DNA from: Coniferiporia sulphurascens
Taxonomy: Eukaryota; Basidiomycota; Agaricomycetes; Hymenochaetales; Hymenochaetaceae
Assembly: GCA_002794785.1 (NCBI GenBank)
Contig: NBBA01000001.1
Coordinates: 2,232,001 to 2,296,000, forward strand
Length of the DNA stretch: 64,000 nucleotides
Reading direction: 5' to 3'
Within the stretch, counting starts at the first letter, position 1, and the number at the start of each line of letters is the position of its first letter. Made by a program: the position numbers and the translations under genes. Below are positions 47,693 through 63,700 of this stretch, piece after piece. The notes under the pieces were generated by a model. That model was given only the letters and a program-made list of their open reading frames with translations. It was not told where the DNA came from and made no database searches.

Positions 47693-49128
47693 CTAACTTA
47701 GATTTTCGGATACGGTGAACTGTGAAGAAGGTAACGTTGAGCGAGCATGTACTTGGTAGATGTAATAATGTTGGAAATGAAACACACATAAACCATGTCA
47801 TCCAGTGAACCATGCTGCGCGACAGCGACGAGTACAGGCTGGTGGTTTGCAGCGCTATTGATACTTGCGATGCGATATGTCCCCACTGGAAGTCCGCCAG
47901 AGACATCCACCGATAGCACGCCATTATCCGCCTTGTCATTCAGGCCCTTGAAGAAAGCGAATTGGGTCGGGTCCGTTGGGTTCGTGTCCGAAATGCTGCT
48001 AATCTTCTCGATGACGATATGAGAATGGCCAACTATGTCGCCCGAGCTATCGACTGTTTGAGGTGCGGAAAAGTAGTTAGCGTCCGCGTTGACGAAATTG
48101 CCTGTGGCGAGATTCTTGACAGCCATATTGACGGTAAAAGTCTCGTTAGCTTTTATTACGTCCATATTCTGCGGGAACTGGAATTTAGCCGATGGCATAT
48201 TGGACGTGGACGCGATCACACCCATAGGTGCACTGCATCGAAAAAAAAGGATAAGTACTTAAACCAGCCAGATAAAGCTGTCCCGAAAACTTACGCGTTG
48301 CAGGATCCGCCCTTGACTTGTTGACCGTTGGTAAGGGGCAAATTGACTGTTACACAAAAATTGATAAAGTTGTTCGACGACGTTGCAGACGCGACTTGGT
48401 TCTGCGCAGGTGTCTGCTGGCCATTTTTCTCAAATCCGGTCTGTACAAGCGAAGAGTCGAGACAGAGTGAAGTCTGCAAGTCGCCTGCGTTACCAGATGC
48501 AGAACTTGTAGAGGATGAGGCAGTTTTTGTCGACGTTTTCGTTGTGCTCGCCTTGGAGGTCGTTGTCGCTTCCCTTGAAGTTGATACGGCTACAGTTGAG
48601 CTCGATACAGCTAGACTTGAACTTGAGACGCTGCTCGTGTCTGAATCACCGTCACCGTTGTCAGTTGCGCCCGTGGCGGCAATACGGGAGTCTACATCTG
48701 ACTGCGTCGTGCATGCAATGCTCGTTCCCGCGCTGTTGACAAGGGGAAGGGCCGCACATCTAGAATATGACCGATAAGCTCGTGTGCACAATAGTGAAAA
48801 ACGCATTACGCACATGAGGCCGCTCCCGCATGACTCGAGTACGAACTTTCCACTTACGCATTGCGCAAACTCTTGATTCACACATGCATTCTCGCCTGCG
48901 GTGCACGACGAGTCCGTGGTCAGATCTGCGAATTGCTTGCTATTACACAAAAAATCCGTCAAGGTCAGTCCAAAGAGGCGCCTGTACCAGAAAGGAAAAC
49001 CCCGCGTACTTAAGGTTAATAGCGTCCTCGCCGTTCTGTTTTAGGAAAGTGGATGACTGGGGGGTCGGCCTGCCGAGAACAGAGAAAGCCACGGAAAGGG
49101 CAGTCAGGACGGTAAACGGCTTCATCAT
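47693..49128 (-). CDS. Secreted protein of the fungal family often mislabelled 'ribosomal protein s17'
   Basis: Function unknown; it is not a ribosomal protein. The start MMKPFTVLTALSVAFSVLGR is a signal peptide. A short Cys-rich domain follows (CTAGENACVNQEFAQCVSGK and ESCGSGLMC), resembling a CBM19-type chitin-binding module. Next is a long Ser/Thr-rich linker (48480-48640). The main domain contains QTGFEKNGQQTPAQNQVAS, SNNFINFCVTVNLPLTNGQQ, FPQNMDVIKANETFTV, NADANYFSAPQTVD and LPVGTYRIASINSAANHQPV. The last exon is best joined from DDM to FTVSENLS, giving a stop at 47693. This architecture suggests a wall-associated or exported protein. A TATA-like element (49292-49297, minus strand) lies about 165 bp upstream. 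Confidence 0.85.
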
Positions 49129-49765
49129 TATCCAAATGTTGATCCAAGGGGAAAGTTGAGGAGGGTGACACCAGGTCTACAGCTAGAAGGAAGAGAGCAG
49201 GAGACGAGCTAGCCGTCGAACTAAAGAAAGAGAAAAAGAGGACAAGAGAGGAGGGTGGGGGGTGGGGCAGCTGCGAGGCATAATATGCGCTCTTATATTG
49301 TGAAATCGAGGTATTCTTTTCGGCTGGAAAGGCCACGGCACGTACTTGCAACAACGACGGTCAACCTGAACACAATGAACAACGCGGCTCGGCAAATCCC
49401 TCGCAATTGTATTTCAGAATCGGCAATATCTATTTTTGTTCCTCCTTGTTCGTTCGACGCACAGTCCTGTCCTGCACAAAAGGCAACGTGCCCTTGACAA
49501 CGGCCCTCGTCCAATACCAGTACTTGGCTAGAATGTAATTAACCCGACCCGACCACCAAGAGCGGTGGCCGAGTGAGCCACTGTCACGATCATAGCACAC
49601 TGCAGTCACCACGCAGATCATGCATGTTCGCGGAGATTGCGGAGATCAATTTGCACGTTTTCTTACCTCTTTTTCAATAGCAAGACCAAGTAGTATTTAC
49701 TATCGCCTCCGCCTTTAATCGGCTGTAATCCTTGCAATCGGTAGGATAGGAACCGGGGATCGACC
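49129..49765. promoter_or_regulatory. Divergent promoter, secreted-protein gene / HAD phosphatase
   Basis: The 637 bp between start codons include a purine-rich stretch (49180-49260) and a minus-strand TATAAG. A GGTGGCCGAG at 49565 recalls a tRNA D-arm, but no tRNA fold follows. Confidence 0.45.
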
Positions 49766-50832
49766 ATGTCAGAGTACACTACTAGCAAGCTAACTAGAAT
49801 CACAGTGGATGCTGTAAGTGCACATGCACTACTACCAGCAGCTTTCAAGTTCCCCCGCCTGCCAGCCATCTGATCTGTTAATGTGCACAGGTTCTCTTTG
49901 ACATGGACGGGTGAGATGCGCGCGTCAACCGTGCATTCTCCTGCCTTTTATTAACTCGTGCCGCCTTCATAATGCAGTACCCTCATTGATTCTACTCCGG
50001 GTGTGATGGCCGCTTGGCAGTCCTTCGCGAAGCAGTATGGCTTTGACGCTGATACGGTCGCACACGCTTCTCACGGACGAAGGCTACTTGATACACTTAA
50101 AGAATTTTGCGCGATTGAAGATGAGGACAAACTTCTTGTAAGAGTTCCACCATTATATCAATAAAGCTTTACATCGATAGCACACGCGATCCGCTGAAGG
50201 CGGAAGTAGCACGTTTTGAAGAGGAGGTCCTGATCGGCGGACCTGTCGCTCTCCCGGGTGCGGTAGATTTGATTAAAGAGGTCAGCTGGCAACTACGCCG
50301 TCCATACTATCCGCGGCCTCACCTGGATATTTTCCGATGGTTCTAGATCCAATCCGGTAGTCCATCACTGGACGCGCAGAGGTACTCATGGACAATCGCC
50401 ACTTCGGCGACTAACGTGTATACTCCGCGCGCGTTGGACGTGTACGGGGTGCCTATCCCTCCCGCGGGGCTTGTTACTTCAAATGATGTCGTCCGTGGTA
50501 AGCCTTACCCGGACCCATATCTTGCTGCTGCGAAGCTCTGCGGGACGGACCCTATAAATTGTTTGGTTGTTGAGGATGCACCTTCTGGACTGAACGCTGG
50601 TCGCTCGGCCGGATCCAAGACTCTCGCCGTATGCACATCTCACACGAAAGAAGCGATATTGCGCTCCTCAAAGCCGGACTACATTGTTAAGGATCTCACA
50701 AGGCATGTCAATTACATTCATCAAAAGACTATGCGACAATCGCACTCTTTGTTTATTATTATTTTTGGCTACAGGGTGTCCATCAAGTGGGCAGACGGGA
50801 AACTAGATATCTTAATAGACGAATCGGATTAA
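49766..50832 (+). CDS. HAD-family sugar- or glycerol-phosphate phosphatase (Dog/Gpp type)
   Basis: Aspartate-nucleophile phosphatase of HAD subfamily I. The small first exon MSEYTTSKLTRITVDA joins to motif I VLFDMDGTLIDSTPG (nucleophile and acid/base Asp, 49890-50000). Then come the cap domain (AAWQSFAKQYGFDADTVAH and SHGRRLLDTLKEF), motif II WTIATSAT, motif III Lys in GKPYPDPYL, and motif IV VVEDAPSG. All catalytic motifs are present. The family includes yeast Gpp1/2 (glycerol-3-phosphatase) and Dog1/2 (2-deoxyglucose-6-phosphatase); the sequence alone does not decide the substrate. The last intron has a GC donor and is in frame without stops, so two protein forms are possible. Confidence 0.88.
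50703..50774 (+). other. Probable GC-AG intron, 72 bp, frame-preserving
   Basis: The donor is AAG|GCATGT and the acceptor GGCTACAG. Removal gives DLTRVSIKWADGKL, the expected family sequence. Retention keeps the frame and adds 24 residues. Confidence 0.7.
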
Positions 50833-51057
50833 CGCTCTTGTAAAGCTCGGACGACGGTTGAGAAATATAGGATAGACTATAACATCATGGTATCAGGAAA
50901 CGTGTGGAAGAATACGATATATTTCTGGATTACAAACCGACAAGCTACATAAAGGAAAAAGCAATAAGCAATAGCAAGTGTGTAGTGAAATGACCACTGT
51001 AACAAAGTCGACAATGTACCATATGGGGAGCCCTCGGGCGTGGATCCATATTAATTA

Positions 51058-51948
51058 TTACTTGAGACTATCCACTGAATCCAGACGATATCCCAGGCCA
51101 TCGGGCGTGCCGAAGGTGACGTTTGACGTTTGCGCCTCATTTGTTTGTATGTTCCATGTGTCACTGAAATGTTCTTGCATAGTCCCATCTTTTGATTCCG
51201 CCAAATCCTCCGACTCTCCAAACCTCTTTAACATCGTAGAAAACCCTGGTAAGCATGACCTGGACGTTATTGAGGAAGGGGATAGCCGAGGTTGAGATGC
51301 AGGATGTACATAAGTGAAGCCTATCCCTCTACCAGATTGGACTATTCCCTTTGGTAAGTCCAACGGACCACTCGTTGCCGGGATTTCGTATCGCGCGAAG
51401 CGCTCCTTGCGCAATATGCTTTGCGTCCTTTCCTTGCATATGCCGGTATCCACTTCGCTGAATATAGATGACATCGACCTTCGGACTGAGTGGACCAGGG
51501 ATTGAACGGGAGTGTTGGATAATCTCTTCTTCCGGAGCTTGTGCGCACGTTCTGGAGTCGCGCATAAGCCGGGACCAGGTGTGGAGCGTCGAAGGTCCAA
51601 GAAGTTCGCAGGCTCTGTAGAGGCAGCGATAGTGGAGTCTCCAGGAAAACACAGTGAAGGACTCTTGAGAATACTCCGAACATGGTTTTTAATGGTCGGG
51701 AAAGAAGATCCATTACACGTATCTTCAAGGGCCGCCATGTTTGAGTTGTTTGTAAGCCGCTGTGCGTTACACTTCTCAGAAGACAAGTCCCAGACAAAGC
51801 TATACTCATCAAAGACTAAGTTATCTGTGATCGGCCCGTCGCTAAGTTCTGGCAAGTCTGATTCTCCACAAGAGTTAACAACTTCGCGGTCGATAAGTTC
51901 CGTCTCGACACAATACTTTGCAGGAATGTACGGCGCTGCAGGGCTCAA
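51058..51948 (-). CDS. Uncharacterised 296-residue protein
   Basis: Single exon, no recognised domain. It is a hydrophilic, probably disordered protein rich in Ser, Pro and basic residues. It carries several S/T-P sites (RRSTPGPG, CATPERAHK and SNTPVQS) and a basic patch KLRKKRLSNT, which would suit regulated phosphorylation and perhaps nuclear location; this is inference. The frame is long, begins with ATG and has codon use like the neighbours, so I accept it as a real gene. It is convergent with the HAD gene and lies just upstream, on the same strand, of the gap before the kinase gene's end. Confidence 0.6.
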   Translation of the reverse strand: MSPAAPYIPAKYCVETELIDREVVNSCGESDLPELSDGPITDNLVFDEYSFVWDLSSEKCNAQRLTNNSNMAALEDTCNGSSFPTIKNHVRSILKSPSLCFPGDSTIAASTEPANFLDLRRSTPGPGLCATPERAHKLRKKRLSNTPVQSLVHSVRRSMSSIFSEVDTGICKERTQSILRKERFARYEIPATSGPLDLPKGIVQSGRGIGFTYVHPASQPRLSPSSITSRSCLPGFSTMLKRFGESEDLAESKDGTMQEHFSDTWNIQTNEAQTSNVTFGTPDGLGYRLDSVDSLK

Positions 51949-52084
51949 ATTATTAATGGCTTATTAGATTCTTCCGAGTTTAATACCGACACGGATACGC
52001 ACCTGAATACCCTTTTGTCTTTATTTTGTCCCAGTCACTGAGAGACTATGTCATAAAACAATCACTCATTCGGGGGCACAGAAC

Positions 52085-53796
52085 TCACATTTGAGAAAAG
52101 TACTCGTATGCCTTTGTCTGTGATAAGTTAGGTCGTAAGCGAGGATTCTGTTGGAGGCACTAGCGAAATTGACATATTGAGTTAGCGATGTAATGGACAA
52201 TCATTAAACGTGCTTACATCCCTGATCAGCTTCCATTCAGAGACTGGGACGCAATGGGGTGGATGATTAGGTGCTTGTCCACGCAATATTCTTTTCTGCA
52301 TGATCAGCAACGGATCTAACTCGTCGCCCTCCAGGAAGGGGTGCTGTAGGTTCGGTCGTTAGATGCGTTAAAACACCTTAGGAAATGCAGTTATGGTGGT
52401 ACCTGTCCGAAATGCATAATACATAAAAGTATACCGAAACTCCAAACGTCAACAGCGAAATCGTAAGCCCATCCAAGGAGCCTTTCTGGCGCCTCGAATT
52501 CTTTCGTGCCGCAGTTTGATGTGGCACTGTCATATTTGTCGATCATTTTCGCGCAACTAAAATCATTCAATATTATATGACCATCTGCAGCAATCATGAT
52601 GTTTTCGGGCTTTACATCACGATGGACAATGCATAACGAATGTAAGTGTGACAGTGCCTCCACCTGAGGCTTTTAGCGTTTGTCTACAGTAATGAACAAG
52701 TACTCACAATTTCGCTTGCATAGAAGCAAACACTATCAGGGGGGAGCGGCCCCTCACGATCAATATACGTAGCGATGCTTCCGCCAGGGAAAGTGTCCTG
52801 CATGGGTTTTAGGGAAGATATATCTCACAAAACCTATAGTCCTCACCAGAATCATGTACAGGCGCGTCTTATCTTGAAAACTTCTGTAAAGTTTTGGAAG
52901 AAACGGTGAGCCCCCTACTGTCGCAACCCTCAGGCACGCCTGTTCGGAACAAACGCGTCTGAACAGAGCTGGCGAAGTGATTGAACATTTTCGGATTGTC
53001 TTAATCGCGTATATGGCTGAATTGACTCGACTGCGCGCTATGACGGTTTGTGTAGACGAATCTTTACCGACTACCCGGAGTGTTTCAAGGTCCGAAATGC
53101 TAATCCGAGTCTGCCCCTGACGATGAAGCGTAATTTGGGTAAACCTTTATGCAAAACACTCAATAACTTACTTGGTTGCTGGAGCCGAGATCCAGGAAGG
53201 ATGAGCGATTCTTCGCTCTTGGAGAAATGACCATGATCTCCTGTTATTTCCCTGGATTTGAGTAATGATGGAATTTATACATTGAACATACATGTCATAC
53301 CTCGATTTCATCGTGTTCCCATAGAGGATCGATCTCTTTTATGTTCGTGATTCTCTAGTGCGCGTTTGCTTGGATTTAAGACTCGGAAGGCAGCATGCAC
53401 AATGGCCGGGGCTATATCTTACGTACTTGGATACGAAAGCTATCGTCACAAGCATTGATGCCACCACCAGTATGGGTATAGGCAACTGCCGCGTACTCGG
53501 GAGCAAGGGGGGCGCCATTGCACCCTTCAGGGGATCTAATTAGACCAAAGAACGATTTCTGGGTGATTATGTTTAGTTGCATTTATGAGATCTAGTATGC
53601 ATATTCCACTTACGGAGAAAGGAACGGGATTCATGTCGACCTTCAACGCTGGCGTCATCGGAGAAGAGATTCTATGGGAAGCAGGTGACGCAGGTGACTG
53701 AACGAGTGAAGGACTCTGAAAGAAAGTGAGAGAGAAGTGAGAAGTCTAGTTGCTATAAAATACCTGAGAAAAATTGCTGCTTAGACGAGAATTCAT
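52085..53796 (-). CDS. Serine/threonine protein kinase, AGC-like, with DFS in place of DFG
   Basis: A regulatory N-terminal region starts MNSRLSSNFSQSPSLVQSPA and includes DPLWEHDEIE (about 53310). The kinase domain then runs from LRVVGKDSS (about 53080) through YAIKTIRK (catalytic Lys), YMILDTFPGGSIATYI, the catalytic loop IVHRDVKPENIM (about 52600), ILNDFSCAKMI, EAPERLLGWAYDFAVDVWSF and HPFLEGDELDPLL, to the end LSQTKAYEYFSQM. The HRD Asp and metal-binding Asn and Asp are present, but the DFG glycine is Ser. The overall pattern (HPFLEGD and PPDSVCFYASEI) resembles AGC/PDK1-like kinases, though the glycine-rich loop is poorly conserved (VVGKDSSTQTV). Precise family and substrates are unknown. 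It has at least seven short introns. Confidence 0.8.
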
Positions 53797-54065
53797 CCTG
53801 GGCTTGATCCAGTGGCACGATCAAAACCAGTACGGATTCTGCGACTCTTGTGTAACTTTGCTGTCGCCTTTTGGTCCCAGCGGCACGAGAGCTATGAAGG
53901 AGGGATGCCGAACAATTATATATCCAAAAGTACAAGAATGGGCGGAGAGGGAGAAACGAGACGAGACGGCATAGAGCAACGACTCGGCTGAGAATTAAAA
54001 GTGTCCGCATTGATATTGTTGACACATGCACGAAGATCATTGATCACAAACAAATAAAAACAGAT

Positions 54066-56403
<2,338 letters not shown>

Positions 56404-56730
56404 TAGAGATACAGGTTGGTGGCGTAAGAAATCAAACAGAAGCAGCTAGCTTTCTATACATGATCGGACTCCAATTTATGTCTCGCGCTCAGTTGGGGAC
56501 GCCGGACGTGCTGGTCGGCCCGACGCCCATACACTGAGTCATAAATTTACTCATGCCCGTAACTTTCACGCTACAGATCGCATATCGTAATGTCACAAAT
56601 ATCCACACAAATACAGCTAGTTCCTGAGGAGAAGGAATGCATAGTTGCAAGCATGGCATACAGTGAGGTCGAGCAGCATGCAAGGACATAGGGGGTACAA
56701 GCAGGGAAATACGGAACGCGATGGTTACAT
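56404..56730. other. Intergenic, MYST promoter and eL19 3' UTR
   Basis: 327 bp between two minus-strand genes. No gene or repeat seen. Confidence 0.45.
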
Positions 56731-57441
56731 TTACTCTTTAACCGGCGCCTCGTGCTCAATAGCAAAAATCGCTTGTCTCTTCTCCAGAACACGAGCCTGG
56801 CGGCGGTCACGGGCGGCCTGTAAAAAGTGCAATTAGCAGCCGATTTTTCTCGTGTAGCAATCGGACACACTTTGTTCTTGACCCGGCGCGCCTCCATCTG
56901 GTCACTGAGGACTTTCGTCCGTGTCTTCTCAGCTTTCGCTTTGTGGATGTACTCCATGAGAACACGCTTGTTCTTGAAGACGTTTCCCTTCGACTTCATG
57001 TAGAGTGAGTGGTAGCTGAGTACAACAGCCGCGTAAACACATGAGATACGCTTAAGAATATAAGCCCGTAAAAGAAGACACTGACAGATGCTTGTCAATT
57101 TTGCCGGCTTCACGGTATTTTCTCAGCAGCCGCCTCAGCACACGCTGCCTACGCATCCATTGCACTTTCGTGGGCATACGTGCCTCCGCGGTACCCTTCC
57201 GCTTACCAGGACCAGTGTGACGACCCTTGCGCTTCGCAGCGAGGAGGTCACGGGTACGAGCGCGCGAGTGGACGGTGGTGGGTTTGATAATGACACGGCC
57301 GTCCTTGATGAGTTTTTTGATATGGGTACGCGAGTTGGCGTTGCCAATCTCCGCCTGCTCTGCGGGGTCTAACCAGATTTTGCGCTTGCCGACACCCGCA
57401 ACGGAGGCGGCGAGCCGCTTTTGTGAGCGGAGATTGACCAT
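56731..57441 (-). CDS. RPL19: 60S ribosomal protein eL19
   Basis: Large-subunit protein. The sequence [20 protein letters not shown], then [80 protein letters not shown] and [20 protein letters not shown] is the standard family. It ends [13 protein letters not shown] with the stop at 56731. Two coding introns lie near 57005-57082 and 56822-56876, and a 5' UTR intron (57444-57497, donor AAG|GTGAGT, acceptor AGACAG) ends just two bases before the start codon. Confidence 0.97.
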
Positions 57442-58753
57442 GGCTGTCTATAACGTTGTCAGGCGCGGCGTTGTGTGCAGCGTCGGTGCATACTCACCTT
57501 GTTCTTGAAGAGGTTGTCGACAGCGAGGGCCACCCAAAACGGCAAGTAGGACGACAGGGCACTCAGCACGTGACTCGTCTACTGTACAGTTTTAAAGGAG
57601 AATTCGTGTCGGAGCGTTACGGGGGAATAACAATATTACGTAATATCAAGCTTTCCCAAGAAAAAGAACATATTCTTTTATTACTTTTGAAAATATATTT
57701 ATTAAAATAGGTACTTGTAAGAAAAATCCATATTCGGTACTTTGATTGTATCGTGGCTCATAAGATTTTGCATCTCTCACGAATAGCAGAAAGCCCGCTC
57801 CCCAACATGTTATCTCGGTGTTAATGGAAGGCCCACCCCCCTATAGTTTCCTTTTTCCGCCGACATTACCTAGTTGATCAATGAGCTGCACACGAAGGGA
57901 GAGTATCGCGGCGAGCGCGGACGGGAATTATCTTAAGAGAGTTCCTGATCCTTCGGATTCCCTTCTTTCCCACTTCTTCAGGCCTCGTTTCAGCGAGATG
58001 CCCGACAAACGTGCTTCGAATACGCCCTTCTGCCGGAAACTGGCAAAGAGGCTACAGCAGTAAGATGACGAGCGATTCGGGTGCATGTGGTACTACATTC
58101 CGAGAAAGACGGCCGAGCGGCATTGTCACGGCCACCCGCGTTTTCGCCCTTGTTAAACTGATGGCGACACGAGTTTGAGGACGTGTTGCAAACGCCTCAG
58201 TCACTGGTGTAATACTCCGAGAGACCCCGATGCGCCGGAGAAGTCGCAGAGGGCAGGGATGATGTTGCCATCACGCTTGCGTGCGATGGAGAAACGGAAA
58301 ATAAAAAGTGCGACGAGGAGACGAACGGTCATCTGCGTTGTTCCTAGGGCAGGCGGAGTCTGAAAACGCACGGCAAGGAGCGAGCCTGGGACGGTATAGC
58401 CTGGTATAGCCGGGAGACGCACCCTCTCCCTTTCAGTCTCCCCTTTGCTCTTCTGCTCTCCGTCTCCGCTGCCTGCACCGTGCACGAGGGGGACTTGCTT
58501 GTTCTCCTCGCCACACATTTCTCCCTGCTGCTCACCACTATCGACTAGTCGTCCTTCTCCTGTTTCTCGACAATCTCCGCTCAAAACGTGCTCTCGTCAT
58601 GTCGTGTCAATAAACAGTTTCCTAGTCTGTGCGTCAGCTCAGGGCCCCACCGCTTGCTTTGCTTTCATCCTCTTTCTCGTCTGTTTGCTGTTTTCTGCTT
58701 CTTAAACTTCGACGCCCGCCATCCCTCTGTCCCCCAAGTTTCCTCTCCCAAGC
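57442..58753. promoter_or_regulatory. Divergent promoter, eL19 / HAL-type kinase, 1.3 kb
   Basis: Next to eL19 lies its 5' UTR intron. The middle (57600-57720) is AT-rich with a small palindrome AATATTACGTAATAT. The last 350 bp before the kinase start are strongly C/T-rich, as in fungal promoters of highly expressed genes. Small open frames (58445-58705 and others) lie in this low-complexity part and are not accepted as genes. Confidence 0.5.
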
Positions 58754-60649
58754 ATGCAAGACGCCTCGGAATCAGCGCAGACTGAGGGTGAAGCTCCCGA
58801 TGGCTCTGACAAACCCCCGCATGAAGATACGCGCGCCAAACGCCCCAAATCTCGCCGCTCTTCGTTTCTATCGCGCTTCAGCACTTCCAGAACTGCTTCT
58901 GATGATGGTCGTCCGGAGCACGTCGCCCACAGCGGCAGACCGCTGCCACCCCCGACGTCGCCAGGCTCTATTCCTCTCCCTCCTCCCGAATCCGGCGCAT
59001 TCCCCAAGGAACCAGGCTACACAAAAGGAGATCTCGGGGAGATTGTGCTGCGCGAGGTGGCCACTAACCACGCTCAGGGCTCGGAGACACCCTCCAGTAT
59101 CGACTCACCGCAAGATTCTGACAGTGACAGCTGGTCCGAAAGCGCTCCTTCAACACGGCCAAATAGTCGTGCGAACAGTAGGGCGCCTAGTACGTATGGC
59201 AGGTCTGGATCGGAAGCAGATCCGCGGTCCAGAAAGGCATCATTTTCGTCCGCAAAGTCTGTGGAAAAGAAGGGGGACAGCCACGCATCAACGTCACTTG
59301 TAGCTCAGCCAAAGATCACGGCTACTGCGCCTTCGGAGTCCTTTCCTACCCCCACTTCCCCCCGCTCTAAGTCTCTATCACGTCCGCCATCCGTCCACTC
59401 TGATGGCGGAGGCCAGAAGTTCACACTCAAGGATTTGCTAGCCAATGGGCCAATGCTGCATCGCAGATCATCTGCAAGGTCAACGGCTAGCAGTAAGAAA
59501 TCAGATTCCGATGGTGACCGTCGCTCTGCTGCAGGCGATAGTGTCACTAGTCTCTCCAAGAAATACGGTGTATGCGAGCGAATCGCCATTGGGAAGGGGG
59601 CCACATCTGTCGTTCGCCTCGCTCATAAATGGGATAGAAGTGAAGAGAAACTTTACGCTGTCAAGGTTTTTATAATTTTTTTTGCACTTGAAGTCTTCCG
59701 ATTCACCTTTCTTTGTTCTAGGAATTCCGAAAGAGACGGAAGAACGAGACGGAAAAAGAATACGTAAAGAAACTCACTGCGGAGTTCTGCATTTCGTCAA
59801 CACTTCATCATATGAACATTGTCGAGACCGTTGACCTTGTTCAGGATGAGAATAAGCATTGGTGCGAAGTGATGGAGTTCTGTCCCGGCGGAGATCTTTA
59901 CGCTGCAATCAAGAAGGGCGGAATGTCCCCGAGCGAAGTCGAGTGTTGTTTTAAACAAATATTGACGGGAGTCGCCTACTTGCATAGTCAAGGCGTGGCA
60001 CATCGCGATATCAAACCGGAGAACCTGTTCTTCAACTCCCGCGGGCAACTGAAGGTTATTCTAAATCTTCATTGTAAGGATGTCTCTCATATAATTGATT
60101 CAGATCGGGGACTACGGTGCATCAACGGTTTATCGTTTGCCCTGGGAGACGACGGTTCACATGTCTACAGGGTTGTGTGGCAGCGAGCCGTACATCGCGC
60201 CTGAACAATTTGCTAACAAACGTAAGTTGGATAGGTATAATATCCCTTGCACGTCAACCAACGGGTTTCGTTCATCTGCAGCGTATGATGCCCGTTTAGT
60301 CGACATCTGGGCATGCGGGATTGTATACTATTGTCTCCACTTCCAAGAATTGCCGTGGCGGGTCGCACAGCCTTCCGACCCTCTGTATGCTGCATACGCG
60401 ACGGCCTGCGCTTCCTCGACACCGGCGCAATCTTCATGTCCACCCACAGTCAACAATCTTTCGCCACGTGCTTGTCGGCCGCTGATTCGAAAGATGCTCG
60501 ATCCCGACCCGAAATCGCGGTGGACGATTGAGGAAGTAATCTCCTTCCCTTGGGTGCAGGGCATCGAGGTTTGCCACAGCGCCGAGAAGCCGACGCATGT
60601 ACACGTCTACGCCCGGGCACTTGCTGAAGCACAAACGCGGGAAACTTGA
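58754..60649 (+). CDS. Ser/Thr protein kinase, HAL4/HAL5-SAT4-NPR1 family
   Basis: Fungal-specific kinase family that controls potassium and nutrient transporter stability at the plasma membrane. The start MQDASESAQTEGEAPDGSDK leads into a disordered Ser/Pro-rich region of about 270 residues. The kinase domain has CERIAIGKGATSVVRLAHKW, LYAVKEFRKR (catalytic Lys across an intron near 59665), EVMEFCPGGDLYAAIK, VAHRDIKPENLFF (catalytic loop, about 60000), IGDYGAS (DYG for DFG, a conservative change known in this group from memory), STGLCGSEPYIAPEQF and DARLVDIWACGIVYYCLHF. It ends at 60649 with RALAEAQTRET. The HAL-type TVYRLPWE and GLCGSEPYIAPE stretches fit the family. Introns lie near 59668, 60055 and 60223. 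The kinase looks active. Confidence 0.88.
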
Positions 60650-61542
60650 AAAGTCACCGTCGAGTGCTATTGGCTCTTGGGCTAATTGTCATTTCCATTG
60701 CATCGACCGAGTATTATCTTTCATCCCTACTCTAGTCTTGCCGTCACCACGAAGAGACTGTTTTCTTTATTGTTTGCATCCGCGTGTAATTTCTCGGCTT
60801 ACTGCTGAGTGGTGCCCTACCTTGTCAGTAACTATATACTACCTCGCTAGCTCCGTCCAGCGTCGCATGCCTCTTTGCTTTCCGGTTTGTCTATAGCTAG
60901 CAAATCATACGAAGTTGTTATCGCAGTGTCAGTAATACGAAGGGTCCCAATGTGTATTTCATTTTTATTGTGCTGAAAACCTGTTAAGGGAGAGGGTTAC
61001 AATAACATTATTCGCTCATGTATCTTTACGCTTCCGCTTGCGAGCTTCATAATTAGCCAGTCTATATCCAGCGGCTTAGTGGCTGCGTAAACACGACACC
61101 CCACTGTGCGACTGCATATATTTGTGTATTTGTGACACAGTTGGGGTGAATTGCTGCCCGTCAGCTGTTTCAGCGACTACCATCGCGCAAAAATTGACAA
61201 AGAGGTGAAGGTCGGAGGGGCTGGCCTAGAGGAAGACGCTGGTGAGGCGCCTTAAGTTCAGCTTAATCCACTGTTGGACATAATTGTGGTCTGGTACTAC
61301 ATCTATTCGCAAGGTCTTCGCTGCAATCTTCACGAAAGTCCGTGCTGGATGCAAATGTACTACGTAGTACGTTTCAATGTTCATTACTAGACTTTATGTC
61401 AGACTGCAGAGGAAACCCGGCGCTAGGGGCAGAAATATAAATCGATCCGCGCTCCATATTGGTAAGCACTGTGGGAGAACTGTCTTCAAAGGCTCGCATT
61501 AGTGTGCCCAGCATTGTTGTTACCAGTATCTGCTCTTCTGCA
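60650..61542. other. Intergenic, 893 bp, kinase 3' UTR and VPS4 promoter
   Basis: No gene, repeat or RNA gene recognised. Open frames are short and lack known motifs. Confidence 0.45.
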
Positions 61543-63313
<1,771 letters not shown>

Positions 63314-63700
63314 CGTGACATCGGATACGGACTCTTCTTGACATGGACGTTGTACGCTTGCTCGGGTTGTCTTTGGCCATTTTTTTCGGTTATTGGCATT
63401 CTATATTAATTCTTCCAGCCGTTTTTAAGATTAAACGGTGTCAAGGTTGCGAAATGTAATGTACTTTTTGTAGAATAGTTACGAACCGGGCGCTCGCGCT
63501 AAGTGTTCGGCTTCCAGGCGACCAAATGGGGTATCACACATCGGCTCGGCTCGGGCGCGGCTTGACTTCTCGGCGTGTCATTTGCACGGCAAGCAGGATT
63601 AATTATCTAATTTAAATTAGTACTTGGTACCACTACAGCTGGTGCTAGTCTATAAAGTGCTCGTCCATGACCACCCACTTACGGCTGCACACCCACCGCA
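63314..63700. promoter_or_regulatory. Intergenic, MET2 promoter
   Basis: 387 bp with a TATAAA at 63651-63656, 45 bp before the MET2 start codon, and an AT-rich block (TTAATTATCTAATTTAAATT) near 63600. No gene seen. Confidence 0.55.

Noticed and set aside
49555..49600. tRNA-like GGTGGCCGAG sequence
   Set aside because: Only a D-arm-like fragment; no anticodon arm, B box or acceptor stem follow.
58445..58705. Open frames before the HAL-type kinase
   Set aside because: They lie in a C/T-rich promoter region and their composition is explained by it.
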